This document shows, in pieces, positions 9,556-18,952 of a DNA stretch of 64,000 nucleotides. Location: assembly GCF_000368585.1 (NCBI RefSeq), contig NZ_KB849558.1:1825043-1889042 (forward strand), read 5' to 3'. Each line of letters begins with the position of its first letter. Position 1 is the first letter of the stretch. The notes under the pieces are model-generated. The model made no database searches and was not told the origin of the DNA. It saw only the letters and a program-made list of their open reading frames with translations. Both the position numbers and the translations under genes were made by a program. This stretch comes from Acinetobacter venetianus RAG-1 = CIP 110063. GTDB taxonomy: Bacteria; Pseudomonadota; Gammaproteobacteria; Pseudomonadales; Moraxellaceae.

Positions 9556-10233
9556 TCAGAACCCAATCAGACTTGCTGCAACATTGATTGCGACCGCCAA
9601 AATCATCGTATTAAAAACAAAAGCCAGCACACAATGAAAAATATTAAGATGTCTCACTTGAGAACTGGTAATCGAAACATCAGCTGTCTGCGCCGAAGTA
9701 CCAATAATATAACTAAAATAAATGAAATCGAGATAATCAGGTTGTTCTGTTTTAGGAAACTCCAAGCCAGTCTCATCTAAATGACTTTTTGCAAGGTAAT
9801 AATCATGCGCATAATGAATAGCAAATAAGGTATGTAATAACAACCATGTAGAAAAGATTGTCCCGATTGTTAGTAAAATTAGAATACCTTTCAAGACGGC
9901 ATTATCTTTGGGAACATGACTCAACTGCACCACAATTGAAATAAAACACACGACAATCGCGATTAATACAGCGACCAAGATCATCCATTTGCCTTCATCT
10001 TGCTGTTTCGCTCGCTCAAGAATATGTGCCGCATCTAAATGCCACATCATTTTTAGCGTCAAAAATAAATACAGCCAAATCGCAATATTCCATCCCAGTT
10101 GCAAGCATGTTGCCCAATGCCACTGAGTAAAAAAATGCAAAACTGCATAAATCAACAAACCCAATGAAAAAGTTGCTGATAAATATGGGCGGTGCTTCAC
10201 CCCTCTGGCGAAACGAGATGCAAATGCTCGCAT
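9556..10233 (-). CDS. DUF1345 family membrane protein
   Basis: A 225-residue inner-membrane protein with about five hydrophobic segments. The N-terminus is basic (FASRFARGVKHRPYLSATF), and the C-terminal part has the DFIYFSYIIGTSAQTADVSITSSQVR block diagnostic of DUF1345, then a final hydrophobic stretch. The function of the family is unknown; the late motif resembles the selectivity region of potassium-channel-like proteins, but that is only an impression. The gene is divergent from the TetR gene at 10418. Confidence 0.8.
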   Translation of the reverse strand: MRAFASRFARGVKHRPYLSATFSLGLLIYAVLHFFTQWHWATCLQLGWNIAIWLYLFLTLKMMWHLDAAHILERAKQQDEGKWMILVAVLIAIVVCFISIVVQLSHVPKDNAVLKGILILLTIGTIFSTWLLLHTLFAIHYAHDYYLAKSHLDETGLEFPKTEQPDYLDFIYFSYIIGTSAQTADVSITSSQVRHLNIFHCVLAFVFNTMILAVAINVAASLIGF

Positions 10234-10365
10234 GATCGACCTATCTATTATGTTTTTACTTAAATTATTTCTTCTATTTTTAGCACTGAATCTCGCTGAA
10301 TAATTGAGTTAAAAGCCTTCTTTTACTGAAACTAAACAAAATAAAGAAATGCTCCATATTTACAT

Positions 10366-10381
10366 CGGACAAAAATGTCCG
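10366..10381. promoter_or_regulatory. Palindromic operator candidate upstream of tetR-efflux operon
   Basis: CGGACA-AAAA-TGTCCG, a perfect 6-bp inverted repeat with a 4-bp spacer, centred about 45 bp before the TetR start codon. Placement and size suit a TetR-type autoregulatory operator. Confidence 0.55.
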
Positions 10382-10417
10382 TTAAATATTAGTTAAGTTT
10401 CTATTCGAATTTCTCTC

Positions 10418-10966
10418 ATGGTCAAACGTCAACAATTGGCAGCTCACAATCGTGATGAATTACTGAATGCTGCTGAAGAAGTTTTCAGAGCACAAGGCGT
10501 TCATGTACCATTGCAAGTGATTATTGATCATGCAGGTGTTGGCCGAGCGACCTTTTATCGAAACTTTGCCGATCGTAAGGCACTGATAGCAGCATTATTA
10601 GAACGTGCAATTACACGTTTAGAGCAAAGAGCACAGGCTTTGATGCCCTATGACGATGGTTTCATTCGTTTGATTGAAAGTAATTTAGAACAACTTCCTC
10701 AGCTCGTTGTACTGATTGATTACTGGCGCATTATTGATCGCCAAGACCCAATCATGCTAAATATTTATGAACGGCGAGATAAAGCATTACAACCACTCAT
10801 TGATCAAGCTATACAACATCATTTATGCCGCCCTGATTTAACCACGCAAGATTTTGCGATGATCACGGCGATTTTAGGTTCTTCATTTCAAGGACATACT
10901 GCTGCCGATCAAGTTAGGCTCGCTAGACGTGCAATAGAATTATTATTAAACGGCATTAAAATTTAG
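10418..10966 (+). CDS. TetR/AcrR family repressor of the efflux operon
   Basis: A 182-residue DNA-binding regulator. The N-terminal helix-turn-helix is clear: LLNAAEEVFRAQGVHVPLQVIIDHAGVGRATFYRNF, residues about 12-50. The C-terminal ligand-binding domain is diverged, as usual. It is the first gene of a tight three-gene unit (12 bp to the MFS gene, 29 bp from that to the HlyD gene), so it most likely represses its own operon and the pump, being released by a pump substrate. The palindrome CGGACA-AAAA-TGTCCG just upstream is the likely operator. Confidence 0.85.
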   Translation: MVKRQQLAAHNRDELLNAAEEVFRAQGVHVPLQVIIDHAGVGRATFYRNFADRKALIAALLERAITRLEQRAQALMPYDDGFIRLIESNLEQLPQLVVLIDYWRIIDRQDPIMLNIYERRDKALQPLIDQAIQHHLCRPDLTTQDFAMITAILGSSFQGHTAADQVRLARRAIELLLNGIKI

Positions 10967-10978
10967 TTCGAGGATAAT

Positions 10979-12625
10979 ATGGATAAAACACCTCGCTATC
11001 TTGAAACCCCTCCAAACTGGTCTGTGGATGAGCGTCCAACTTTGCCCGGATCACCTGCGGCTATTGCCCATGCAACACCGAAGCGCTTGGCCTATTTTGT
11101 TATTGGTTTATTTATCGCGATTGCAGCCAGTCTAAGTAACGGCTTTATTGTTGCAAACTTACCCATTTTTCAGGGTGAATATGGCTTAACACCATCACAG
11201 GCAGCATGGTTACCTGCTGTGTATGTGATGGCAAATGTCAGTTCCAACTTGATTCTATTTAAAGCGCGTCAGCAGTATGGTTTACGCTTATTTTCAGAAA
11301 TTGGTCTGCTGGTTTTTATCGGCGTTTTGATTCTGCATATCTTTGTTAAGACCTATGAAATGGCACTTTTCGTGCGTTTCATCGCGGGTTTAGCTGCTGC
11401 CCCACTCAGTTCATTAGGCATGTATTACACCATGCAAGCCTTTAGCCGTGCAGATATGCCGAAAGGGATTTATTTGGCTTTCGGTTTCCAACAACTTGGG
11501 CTGCCATTGGCTTGGATTATTTCGCCTTTTCTTTTGAGTGCGAATCAGTGGGATGTGATTTACACCTTTGAATTAGGCTTAGCAATTTGCTGTTTTGCAA
11601 TGGTCGTGTCGCTCAAACTACCACGAAGCTTACGTTTAGATGTTTTCGAGAAACAAGATTTCTTTACCTTTGCTTTACTCGCACCTGGTTTTGCTTGTTT
11701 ATGTATTGTTTTAACTCAAGGCCCTATTCTTTGGTGGTTCAATAGTCCATGGCTGGCCTATATCTTGATTGTCGGTTTTTGCCTCATCGTACTTGGCCTA
11801 ACCTACGAACACTATCGTAGAAACCCACTGATCATGACTCGCTGGCTTGCAGCAGGAGAGTTATTAAGCTTTATCGCGAGTGCCTTTGCTCTACGCTTAT
11901 TAATGTCGGAACAAAGCTATGCCGCAGTAAACTTTTTAAAAACTATGGGAATGGGACCTGACCAATTTGTACCACTTTATGTTGTGATCTTCTGTGGAAC
12001 GATTGCTGGTTCGGTTTTCAGTGCGATTACCTTTCATCGTGAGCGTTTGATTTTAAATTTATTCCTCGCCGAAATTTTAATTTTAATTGCTTGTGCATTG
12101 GACTATCACCTGACCAGTGATGTCCGTCCAGCAAACTTTTATCGTAGTCAATTTTTAGTGAGTTTTGCAGGCGGTGTATTCATTGGTCCACTGCTGCTGA
12201 TGGGTTTTATGCGGACATTACAACGCGGTCCACAATATGTCGTGACCTTTATCGTGTTGTTCTCGGCAACACAGAACTTTGGTGGTTTGGTTGGCTCATC
12301 ATTTTTTAATACCTACCAACAACACCAAACCAATAATTATAAAGTTGAGATCAACAGCAACTTGGATCCAACAAACCCACTTGTCGCACAACGTTTACAG
12401 ACTTATCAGCATAGTGCCATGGTTACAACCAATGATCCTGTTTTGCAAAGTAATCAAGCGGCTCAGAACTTAAATAAAGTCGTCACTCGTGAAGCACAAG
12501 TTCGTGCCTATAACGATGTGATCGTACTGAATGGCATTTTTGCCGTCATTTTACTGCTATGGGGCTTGTTTAAGTATGTACGCAATAAGTACATCACCCG
12601 AAGAAATCTGCAAGCAGCAAATTAA
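10979..12625 (+). CDS. MFS efflux transporter, EmrB/DHA2-like
   Basis: A 548-residue inner-membrane protein with about 14 hydrophobic segments, the size and layout of DHA2 drug:proton antiporters that work with an HlyD/EmrA partner. After a cytoplasmic N-terminus of about 40 residues, the first helices hold LYLGAxx-type small-residue patterns (LPIFQGEYGLTPSQAAWLPAVYVMANVSSN). A long soluble loop (about 440-510) precedes the last helix, as in EmrB-type proteins. Together with the downstream adaptor it should carry compounds through the inner membrane toward an outer-membrane channel encoded elsewhere. Substrate unknown. Confidence 0.85.
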   Translation: MDKTPRYLETPPNWSVDERPTLPGSPAAIAHATPKRLAYFVIGLFIAIAASLSNGFIVANLPIFQGEYGLTPSQAAWLPAVYVMANVSSNLILFKARQQYGLRLFSEIGLLVFIGVLILHIFVKTYEMALFVRFIAGLAAAPLSSLGMYYTMQAFSRADMPKGIYLAFGFQQLGLPLAWIISPFLLSANQWDVIYTFELGLAICCFAMVVSLKLPRSLRLDVFEKQDFFTFALLAPGFACLCIVLTQGPILWWFNSPWLAYILIVGFCLIVLGLTYEHYRRNPLIMTRWLAAGELLSFIASAFALRLLMSEQSYAAVNFLKTMGMGPDQFVPLYVVIFCGTIAGSVFSAITFHRERLILNLFLAEILILIACALDYHLTSDVRPANFYRSQFLVSFAGGVFIGPLLLMGFMRTLQRGPQYVVTFIVLFSATQNFGGLVGSSFFNTYQQHQTNNYKVEINSNLDPTNPLVAQRLQTYQHSAMVTTNDPVLQSNQAAQNLNKVVTREAQVRAYNDVIVLNGIFAVILLLWGLFKYVRNKYITRRNLQAAN

Positions 12626-12654
12626 CCCTTATAGTATTTGATTGAGAAAAAATT

Positions 12655-13824
12655 ATGTCAGACGAAAATCAAGAGAAACCCGAAAATCAGGCAACCCAAG
12701 TGGAGCAAGCCAAAGCGGAGACGGAGACAGCGAAAGCATCTGAAACACCAAATCAATTGCCCCCTCCGCCACCTCCTCCAACGAGTAAACTGATTAAAAC
12801 CAAACGCTCAACCTTGTGGTGGATGTTATTTGTATTGCTGGTCGGGATTACCATTATTTTATGGGCTTGGAGGATTGGGCCATTCCATACAGCTGTTGAA
12901 CAAACAGATAACAGCTATGTAAAAGGAAAAACAACGATTCTCTCGTCGCAAATCAATGGTTATATCAAAGATGTGTTAGTAAAAGATTTTGATCACGTTA
13001 AGCAAGGTCAAGTACTGATGCATATTGATGCAACCACCTATGACCAAAAAGTGACTCAGGCTGTTTCTGGCGTAGAACAAGCACAAAATAGCCTTGCTAA
13101 TCAAACTCAAGCGATTGCACAACGCCAAGCAGATGTAGTTTCAGCACAAGCGAAACTGGATCAAGTGAAAGCACAATACGATTTGTCTGTTGCACAGCTT
13201 AAACGCTATCAACAACTTGGAAATAGTGGTGCTGCTTCAAAATCTGAACAGGATAAAGCTGCGGCAGATGCACAAAATAATTTGGCTTTACTCAAACAAG
13301 CTCAGGCCAATATTTTAGTTGCTCAAGAAGCGTTAAAAACGGCTCAAGTTGCCGAGAGCGGATTAAAAGCGCAAGTCAATAGTGCTCAAGCTCAATTAGA
13401 TCAAGCCAATACCACCAAGGATTACAGCACGATTACTGCACCGCTTGATGGTCAACTGGGTGAGGTCAATCCTCGAGTTGGACAATATGTCGCCGCTGGA
13501 ACACAACTACTGTATTTGATTCCCAAACAAACTTGGGTGATTGCCAACTTTAAAGAAACCCAAATTGCCAATATGAAAATTGGACAAAAAGCCTATTTCA
13601 CAGTAGATGCACTCAATCATCAAAAATTTACAGGGCACGTTGAGCAAATTTCTCCTGCTGCGGGTTCAGAGTTTAGTGTGCTTAAACCAGATAATGCGAC
13701 AGGGAATTTTACCAAAGTCGTTCAACGTATCTCTGTACGTATCACGATTGATCCAAATCAAGAAGGTATCGAAAACCTACGTCCAGGGATGTCTGTGATT
13801 ACCTCAGTCAATACGGATTCCTAA
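12655..13824 (+). CDS. HlyD/EmrA-family membrane fusion protein
   Basis: A 389-residue periplasmic adaptor anchored by one N-terminal helix (about residues 55-75). Before it lies a cytoplasmic tail rich in Glu, Gln and Ala with a run of seven prolines. After it comes the first biotinyl-lipoyl half (TDNSYVKGKTTILSSQINGYI), a long Ala/Gln-rich helical hairpin (about 130-260), the second lipoyl half and a beta-barrel ending GMSVITSVNTDS. It bridges the MFS pump to an outer-membrane factor. Third gene of the tetR-MFS-HlyD operon. Confidence 0.88.
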   Translation: MSDENQEKPENQATQVEQAKAETETAKASETPNQLPPPPPPPTSKLIKTKRSTLWWMLFVLLVGITIILWAWRIGPFHTAVEQTDNSYVKGKTTILSSQINGYIKDVLVKDFDHVKQGQVLMHIDATTYDQKVTQAVSGVEQAQNSLANQTQAIAQRQADVVSAQAKLDQVKAQYDLSVAQLKRYQQLGNSGAASKSEQDKAAADAQNNLALLKQAQANILVAQEALKTAQVAESGLKAQVNSAQAQLDQANTTKDYSTITAPLDGQLGEVNPRVGQYVAAGTQLLYLIPKQTWVIANFKETQIANMKIGQKAYFTVDALNHQKFTGHVEQISPAAGSEFSVLKPDNATGNFTKVVQRISVRITIDPNQEGIENLRPGMSVITSVNTDS

Positions 13825-13890
13825 AGACCTACTGACAGTCTCAATCAAATACAATTACAATGTGATCAAACCGATTTCTGATGTTGAAAC

Positions 13891-14757
13891 ATGTTTGATC
13901 ACATTGCTTTTCCTACCTCTTATCAAACATTAGATACCCCATATCCTGTTCAGATTACGGTGAAGCGCCTTGACCTGATTCATCCTCAAATCTCAGGAAA
14001 TAAGTTTTTTAAACTCAAATATAATCTACTCGAAGCAAAGCAACTAGGTTTTAAGCAAATCCTTACCTTTGGCGGTGCTTATTCAAATCATATTGCAGCA
14101 ACGGCGTATGCGGCACAGTTATTCGGTTTTCAAAGCATCGGCATTATTCGTGGTGAAGAGCTACACACACAAGCACTCAACCTCACCCTGCAAAGCGCAA
14201 ATGATTTTGGTATGCAACTTCGTTTTGTCAGTCGAGCTGAATATCGACTACGGCATGACACAGATTATCAGCTACAACTAAAACAACACTATCCTGATGC
14301 GTATATCATTCCTGAGGGTGGAACAAATACATTTGCACTCAAAGGGACACAAGAGATTTTATCGCCCGAAGATCAAACAAATTATGATGTCATTTGCTGT
14401 GCAGTAGGTACAGGCGGAACGATTGCAGGAATCATTGAAAGCAGTTCAAATCGGCAACAAGTTTTGGGGTTTTCTGCATTAAAGGGTGAATTTCTACGAC
14501 ACGATATTCAACAATGGACTGATAAACTTAATTGGTCGCTCACTGATCAATATTGTGGTGGTGGCTATGCAAAGACCTCACCTGAGCTGCTGCAATTTAT
14601 GCTGCAATTTGAACAGCAATATGCCATTCCTTTGGAGCAAGTCTATACCGCTAAAATGATGATGGGTTTATTTGATTTAATTGGAAAAAATCATTTTCCT
14701 ACTCACACTAGAATTTTAGTGATTCATACAGGCGGGTTACAGGGGCGCGTCAAATAA
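13891..14757 (+). CDS. PLP-dependent enzyme, ACC deaminase/D-cysteine desulfhydrase family
   Basis: A 288-residue fold-type II pyridoxal-phosphate enzyme. The lysine motif GNKFFKLKYNL (K38, K41) provides the Schiff-base lysine, followed by the LTFGGAYSNHIAATAYAA block and the phosphate-binding GTGGTIAG. The family includes 1-aminocyclopropane-1-carboxylate deaminase and D-cysteine desulfhydrase; the short form without the usual RRD-type insertions is annotated only generically, and the substrate cannot be fixed. It lies 66 bp after the efflux operon with no strong terminator between, so some read-through is possible. Confidence 0.82.
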   Translation: MFDHIAFPTSYQTLDTPYPVQITVKRLDLIHPQISGNKFFKLKYNLLEAKQLGFKQILTFGGAYSNHIAATAYAAQLFGFQSIGIIRGEELHTQALNLTLQSANDFGMQLRFVSRAEYRLRHDTDYQLQLKQHYPDAYIIPEGGTNTFALKGTQEILSPEDQTNYDVICCAVGTGGTIAGIIESSSNRQQVLGFSALKGEFLRHDIQQWTDKLNWSLTDQYCGGGYAKTSPELLQFMLQFEQQYAIPLEQVYTAKMMMGLFDLIGKNHFPTHTRILVIHTGGLQGRVK

Positions 14758-14796
14758 AAAAGCCGCCCGCAGGCAGCTCTGATTTTTTAAAAATGA
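14758..14796. terminator. Probable shared terminator
   Basis: AGCCGCC-CGCA-GGC-AGCT forms a short imperfect hairpin between convergent genes, preceded by A residues and followed after a few bases by a T-run. Weaker than the other terminators of the window. Confidence 0.5.
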
Positions 14797-14799
14797 AAC

Positions 14800-15165
14800 T
14801 TAAAACCAACCATCCCCAATCGGTTTGTTATCCATAAACACGACCAAGCCTTTGACAATTCGATAAATAAACCAAATCGAAGCCGCAAGTAAAACAGGTA
14901 TACCAATCAAAACAAATGTCAGGACAAAACCAATCAGTCCAGCGATTAAAGTAATCCAAAATGTTTTTATCTGCCATTTAAAATGACTCTCAAGCCATGT
15001 GCCTTTGACCTCATCACGCTTGATATAATTCATAATCACAGCCGCAATACTGGTCAAACCGACAAAAATACTGGCAGCGTATAACCCATAGGCAATCAGT
15101 GTGTATTGTCTCAATTGATCTTGTTTATTTGGCGAAGTATCTTCTAAAAATATCTTATCATTCAT
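14800..15165 (-). CDS. DUF4870-like small membrane protein
   Basis: A 121-residue inner-membrane protein with three hydrophobic segments (about 24-48, 68-95 and 97-115), ending in IVKGLVVFMDNKPIGDGWF, an ending I associate with DUF4870-type proteins. I chose the ATG at 15165 because GAGGGG stands about eight bases upstream; the open frame extends to 15252 without support. Function unknown. It is divergent from the flavoprotein gene at 15308. Confidence 0.75.
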   Translation of the reverse strand: MNDKIFLEDTSPNKQDQLRQYTLIAYGLYAASIFVGLTSIAAVIMNYIKRDEVKGTWLESHFKWQIKTFWITLIAGLIGFVLTFVLIGIPVLLAASIWFIYRIVKGLVVFMDNKPIGDGWF

Positions 15166-15307
15166 TATTCTAATCCCCTCTATCGAGACAAACTTTATAA
15201 CATGCTTTAATTTTAAAAGTATATTTTTTAACCCAACAATCAACATACTCAAAATGCTTTAAATCTTTTATAATTGCCCGCTTTTCATATTCGATTGAGT
15301 ATTGCTC

Positions 15308-16504
15308 ATGGTTCATCAAGTGGATGTTGTCGTTTTAGGTGCTGGTGCATCGGGCTTGATGCTGGCTGCTGAAGCAGCTAAACGTGGGCGCTCCGTGGTG
15401 GTACTCGAAAAAGCCAATAAAGTAGGCAAAAAGATTTTGATGTCTGGTGGTGGTAAATGTAACTTTACCAATCTTGATGTCGAACCATCCAACTATCTTT
15501 CAGAAAATCCACATTTCGTAATTTCCGCATTGACTCGCTACACCAATTGGGACTTCATTGGAATGGTTTGCGAATATGGCATCGAATATGAAGAACGTAA
15601 GCATGGTCAGCTTTTTACTTTAAAAGGTGCAAAAGAAATCCTAGAAATGCTGCTCACAGAATGTGAAAAAGCGAAGTACGTGAATATTCAAACGCATTGT
15701 GAAGTTCAGGATGTTCAACCCAAAGCTGATTCTGGTTTTATCATTGATACCAATCAGGGAACTTACCAATGTGAATCTCTCGTTGTCGCGACTGGCGGTT
15801 TATCTATTCCAACTTTGGGTGGTTCTGGATTTGGCTACGAGCTTGCACAACAGTTTGGACACCATGTTTATCCAACCCGTGCGGGTTTAGTTCCATTTAC
15901 CTTTTCAGATCAGTTTAAAGAAGTAACGACTCGCTTGAGTGGTAATGCTTTAGATGCAACGTTGATCAATGACCGTCATCAATTCACCGAAGCCCTACTC
16001 TTTACACATCGTGGTTTAAGTGGGCCAAGTTCATTGCAACTGTCTAACTATTGGCATGTCGGTGAAAGTTTTAAAATTGACTTCTTCCCAAGCCAAGATT
16101 TAACTGAATTTTTTAAAGAAAAGAAAAAAGCGCAACCTAAAGTTCTACTCAGGACTTTATTGAATGAATTCACTGCGAAAAGTATTGTCTTAGAATTACA
16201 GCAACTGATTTGGGCAGAACAAAGCGAAACCGCGATCAGCAATATTAGCGATGCTCAGCTTGAACACATTGCAACACAACTTCATGCATTTTCAGTAAAA
16301 CCATCTGGTACTGAAGGCTATCGAACAGCCGAAGTCACACTAGGTGGTGTCGATACCAGCGAAGTATCATCCAAAACGATGGAAAGCAAAAAACAGAAAG
16401 GCTTATATTTTGTCGGCGAAGTACTGGATGTGACAGGTCATTTAGGCGGATATAACTTCCAATGGGCATGGTCATCCGCACAAGCTGCTGCTCAATTCGT
16501 TTAA
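15308..16504 (+). CDS. YhiN/HI0933-family flavoprotein
   Basis: A 398-residue NAD(P)/FAD-dependent oxidoreductase of the HI0933 (YhiN/BaiN) family. The FAD-binding motif VVLGAGASGLMLAAEAAKRG is at the N-terminus, then KVGKKILMSGGGKCNFTN, the family's hallmark. The C-terminus carries EVLDVTGHLGGYNFQWAWSSA, the second FAD contact. I start at the ATG at 15308 (MVHQVDVVV); a TTG six bases upstream is also in frame. The physiological substrate of the family is unsettled. Single gene, followed by a convergent small gene. Confidence 0.9.
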   Translation: MVHQVDVVVLGAGASGLMLAAEAAKRGRSVVVLEKANKVGKKILMSGGGKCNFTNLDVEPSNYLSENPHFVISALTRYTNWDFIGMVCEYGIEYEERKHGQLFTLKGAKEILEMLLTECEKAKYVNIQTHCEVQDVQPKADSGFIIDTNQGTYQCESLVVATGGLSIPTLGGSGFGYELAQQFGHHVYPTRAGLVPFTFSDQFKEVTTRLSGNALDATLINDRHQFTEALLFTHRGLSGPSSLQLSNYWHVGESFKIDFFPSQDLTEFFKEKKKAQPKVLLRTLLNEFTAKSIVLELQQLIWAEQSETAISNISDAQLEHIATQLHAFSVKPSGTEGYRTAEVTLGGVDTSEVSSKTMESKKQKGLYFVGEVLDVTGHLGGYNFQWAWSSAQAAAQFV

Positions 16505-16536
16505 TTCCAGTGTCGATTCGGCAGATTATGATGGAT

Positions 16537-16716
16537 TTAACTATGGTGATCTGAAGAATTGGCCGCCTCTGAAGAAGGTGCTTGCTGTGCATTCGAAACC
16601 GTCTTCTCTTTGCTTGGACTGGATTTAGCAACCACAAATTTATAAGCACTAGCTAAAAAGCCAACAGTAATTCCAGCAATAATAATTGGCGCAAATACGC
16701 GGTTAGGCTTCTTCAT
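16537..16716 (-). CDS. Small single-pass membrane protein, 59 residues
   Basis: The frame runs MKKPNRVFAPIIIAGITVGF and continues through one hydrophobic segment (about residues 8-29) into a polar tail rich in Ser, Ala and Glu ending SSDHHS. An excellent ribosome binding site, AGGAGA, lies seven bases before the ATG. The hydrophobic N-terminus could be an uncleaved anchor or a signal peptide. Function unknown. It is convergent with the YhiN-type gene, with 32 bp between the stops. The RBS, the membrane segment and the absence of any competing frame make it a convincing gene in spite of its size. Confidence 0.7.
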   Translation of the reverse strand: MKKPNRVFAPIIIAGITVGFLASAYKFVVAKSSPSKEKTVSNAQQAPSSEAANSSDHHS

Positions 16717-16904
16717 TTAATTCTCCTATAGACTTTTTATTTAGAGACTATTGATACTTTATCTATAAATGAATTGCATTTTAGGTCAAGTTTTTCTTTC
16801 TAGACATTTAACACTCAAAAAAATTGCTTTATATCTGAATAAAATGTCACTTAACTGCCTTGTCGCAATACCCAATAGTGACCAATAGCGCGTATACAAA
16901 CAAA

Positions 16905-16931
16905 ACGACCACCCTGCTTAGAGTGGTCGAA
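16905..16931 (-). terminator. Probable terminator of the MscS-type gene
   Basis: GACCAC / GTGGTC stem with a ten-base loop, placed about 30 bp after the stop on the minus strand and followed by GTTTTGTTTG. Moderate T-tract only. Confidence 0.55.
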
Positions 16932-16960
16932 TTGATTAAAAAAATCAAAGATTATTTTTA

Positions 16961-18523
16961 CTATTCATCAGAATATGGCGACGACGGCGGTGTAGATGTC
17001 GGGTTTACACTCGATGTCATTTCATTCTGTTTCAGCGGATTAGGCTGTTTTCCTTCAGCTTTCGCTTTGTCCAACAAATCACCTAACAAACGCTCAGCAG
17101 GCTGACGACCACCTAGACCGAATGCCAGTGCGAACGCGACTGCAACCGAACCTAACGTTAAACCAAATGCTAAATTGACGATAGAGTCTGCAATGCCCAT
17201 GGCTTTTAAACCCATCGCAATCACTAAGCCCATGATCAAGATACGAACTAGATTTCCCAACCAACGAGAACTATTGTATTCACCACGCTGAACCACGTTT
17301 GCAACAATGTTTGCTAACCAGAAACCAATCACTAAAATCACAGCACCAAGCAAGATATTTGCACCGAAATGGATAAACATTGCGATGAGTACACTCACCT
17401 GCTCAAGTCCAAGACGATTTGCAGCTTCTGAAACAGCAAATAGCATTGTGAAGAAAACAATCAAATAGCCAACAATATCCGAAACGCGTGTTTGACCAAG
17501 GAAACGTTGTAAATCCAATTTCATTGGAATTTCATCAACGCCTGCACCCGAAATTAACTCAGCCACTAAGCGTCCAACAAAACGGGAAACCACATACGCT
17601 ACGATTAAAATCAAACCAGCAGCAATAATTTGTGGTATCGCATGCATGATCTCATTCAACATTGCAGTTGCTGGTTGAGAAATAGCTTCTATACCCAATG
17701 CTTCAAATGCAACGATTAACGTCGTGATAATAATGATCGCGAAAACAAAAGAACCTAAGAACTTAGATACGCTTGAGCTTTTAAATAATCCAATTTTCTC
17801 AGCTTGTGCTTGCAGCCCCAAACTATTGGTTAAGCCCTCAACAATACCGCGTACAATTTTTGCAAGAATATATCCGACAAAAATAATTACGCCTGTGATG
17901 AATAAGTTAGGAACAAAAGCAATTGCCTCATTGACCATGTTTTGAACAGGGATCAATAAACCTGTTAAGCCGAGAATAGAAAGCACAATTGGCAAGAATA
18001 ATAGCAACACTAACCAATAGAAAATCTCGCCAATATTACTACTCAGCGAACTGACACCAACTTCACTACTTAGTTTTTCATCCAAGTCCGTTTTAGCCAA
18101 TACATTGGTCAATCCAACTCTCACGAGACGAGCAATAATCCAACCAACAAAACCAACAGCAACAGCAGCCAATAGATTTGGTATATAGGCAAGCACTCGC
18201 CCGACCATATTACTGAATGGGTCACTTACACCACTAATATTTAATACGTTTAATGCTCCAACGACAGCGAGAATCATAACGAACCAAAACACCAGTTTTG
18301 AGATTAGATTTTCAATGTTTGAAGGATGGCCTGTAGCCGACGACAATTTATGATTGGTATCAAGTTTTTGTAATAGCTTCTTCACGCCAGCGGCAACAAC
18401 TAAAGCAATAATCCAACCTAACAGTAAGATTACAACTGCCGCTAAAATCGGATGAAATTGATCCCAATAATACATTGCATCAAATCCCCCTCTCTGAGAT
18501 GGACCACCAAAAAAATCATTCAT
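16961..18523 (-). CDS. MscS-related multi-pass membrane protein with TM-helix repeats
   Basis: A 520-residue inner-membrane protein built from repeated units of one long hydrophobic helix followed by a V-x-R-F/I-V-x-x-L-type amphipathic turn (for instance LLGWIIALVVAAGVKKLLQK, VGWIIARLVRVGLTNVL, VGYILAKIVRGIVEGL, VAYVVSRFVGRLVAELI), about five copies. This is the conserved TM-helix repeat of CmpX-like mechanosensitive channel relatives. The last copy (AFGLTLGSVAVAFALAFGLGGR) resembles the MscS pore helix with its Gly/Ala pattern. A short cytoplasmic tail rich in Pro, Ser and Thr follows. Role probably in osmotic or envelope stress (inference from family). Confidence 0.82.
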   Translation of the reverse strand: MNDFFGGPSQRGGFDAMYYWDQFHPILAAVVILLLGWIIALVVAAGVKKLLQKLDTNHKLSSATGHPSNIENLISKLVFWFVMILAVVGALNVLNISGVSDPFSNMVGRVLAYIPNLLAAVAVGFVGWIIARLVRVGLTNVLAKTDLDEKLSSEVGVSSLSSNIGEIFYWLVLLLFLPIVLSILGLTGLLIPVQNMVNEAIAFVPNLFITGVIIFVGYILAKIVRGIVEGLTNSLGLQAQAEKIGLFKSSSVSKFLGSFVFAIIIITTLIVAFEALGIEAISQPATAMLNEIMHAIPQIIAAGLILIVAYVVSRFVGRLVAELISGAGVDEIPMKLDLQRFLGQTRVSDIVGYLIVFFTMLFAVSEAANRLGLEQVSVLIAMFIHFGANILLGAVILVIGFWLANIVANVVQRGEYNSSRWLGNLVRILIMGLVIAMGLKAMGIADSIVNLAFGLTLGSVAVAFALAFGLGGRQPAERLLGDLLDKAKAEGKQPNPLKQNEMTSSVNPTSTPPSSPYSDE

Positions 18524-18683
18524 ATGTTTTTATCCTTATGTCGTGTTTTAAAGTAAAACCCAGCTACCCACGATTATTCTTTGAACGAATAACAAGAATT
18601 ATGGATGCCTAAACCTTAGTTTTTGTCTATTTATCAATCAATAAATGGCAGCACTAATACAACAAAAAGCACTCAAAAATAAG

Positions 18684-18718
18684 CAAAAAAGCCCACCAGT
18701 TCACACCAATGAGCTTTC
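18684..18718 (-). terminator. Probable terminator of the 66-residue gene
   Basis: On the minus strand AAGCTCA pairs with TGGGCTT around a 14-base loop and a run of six T follows, 35 bp past the stop. Confidence 0.6.
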
Positions 18719-18751
18719 AAATCAATTTAAATGGTCTGAAAGTATGATTGG

Positions 18752-18952
18752 CTAAGCATTCAATAATGCCGACTGCAAATGTGACATCATCACTTGTGCA
18801 GTTGGATTTGCAGAATGGTCAGCAACCATATAAACAAGTAAAGCGATCAGAAATATTCCAACAATGATTAACATATACACTGGCAATTTCCGTTTTTTCG
18901 CAATTTCCTCTTTGCTCGCCACATGAGGATGTGGCTTACTAAAATCATGCAT
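18752..18952 (-). CDS. Small single-pass membrane protein, 66 residues
   Basis: A basic cytoplasmic N-terminus (HPHVASKEEIAKKRKLP) precedes one hydrophobic helix (about residues 25-45, VYMLIIVGIFLIALLVYMV), then a short polar tail ending SALLNA. A strong GAGGGG ribosome binding site is seven bases before the ATG, and a hairpin with T-run follows the stop, so it is an independent small transcription unit. The family is not recognised; the function is unknown. Confidence 0.75.
   Translation of the reverse strand: MHDFSKPHPHVASKEEIAKKRKLPVYMLIIVGIFLIALLVYMVADHSANPTAQVMMSHLQSALLNA

Noticed and set aside
13825..13890. Possible terminator after the HlyD gene
   Set aside because: Only very short inverted repeats and no T-run, so I did not list it.
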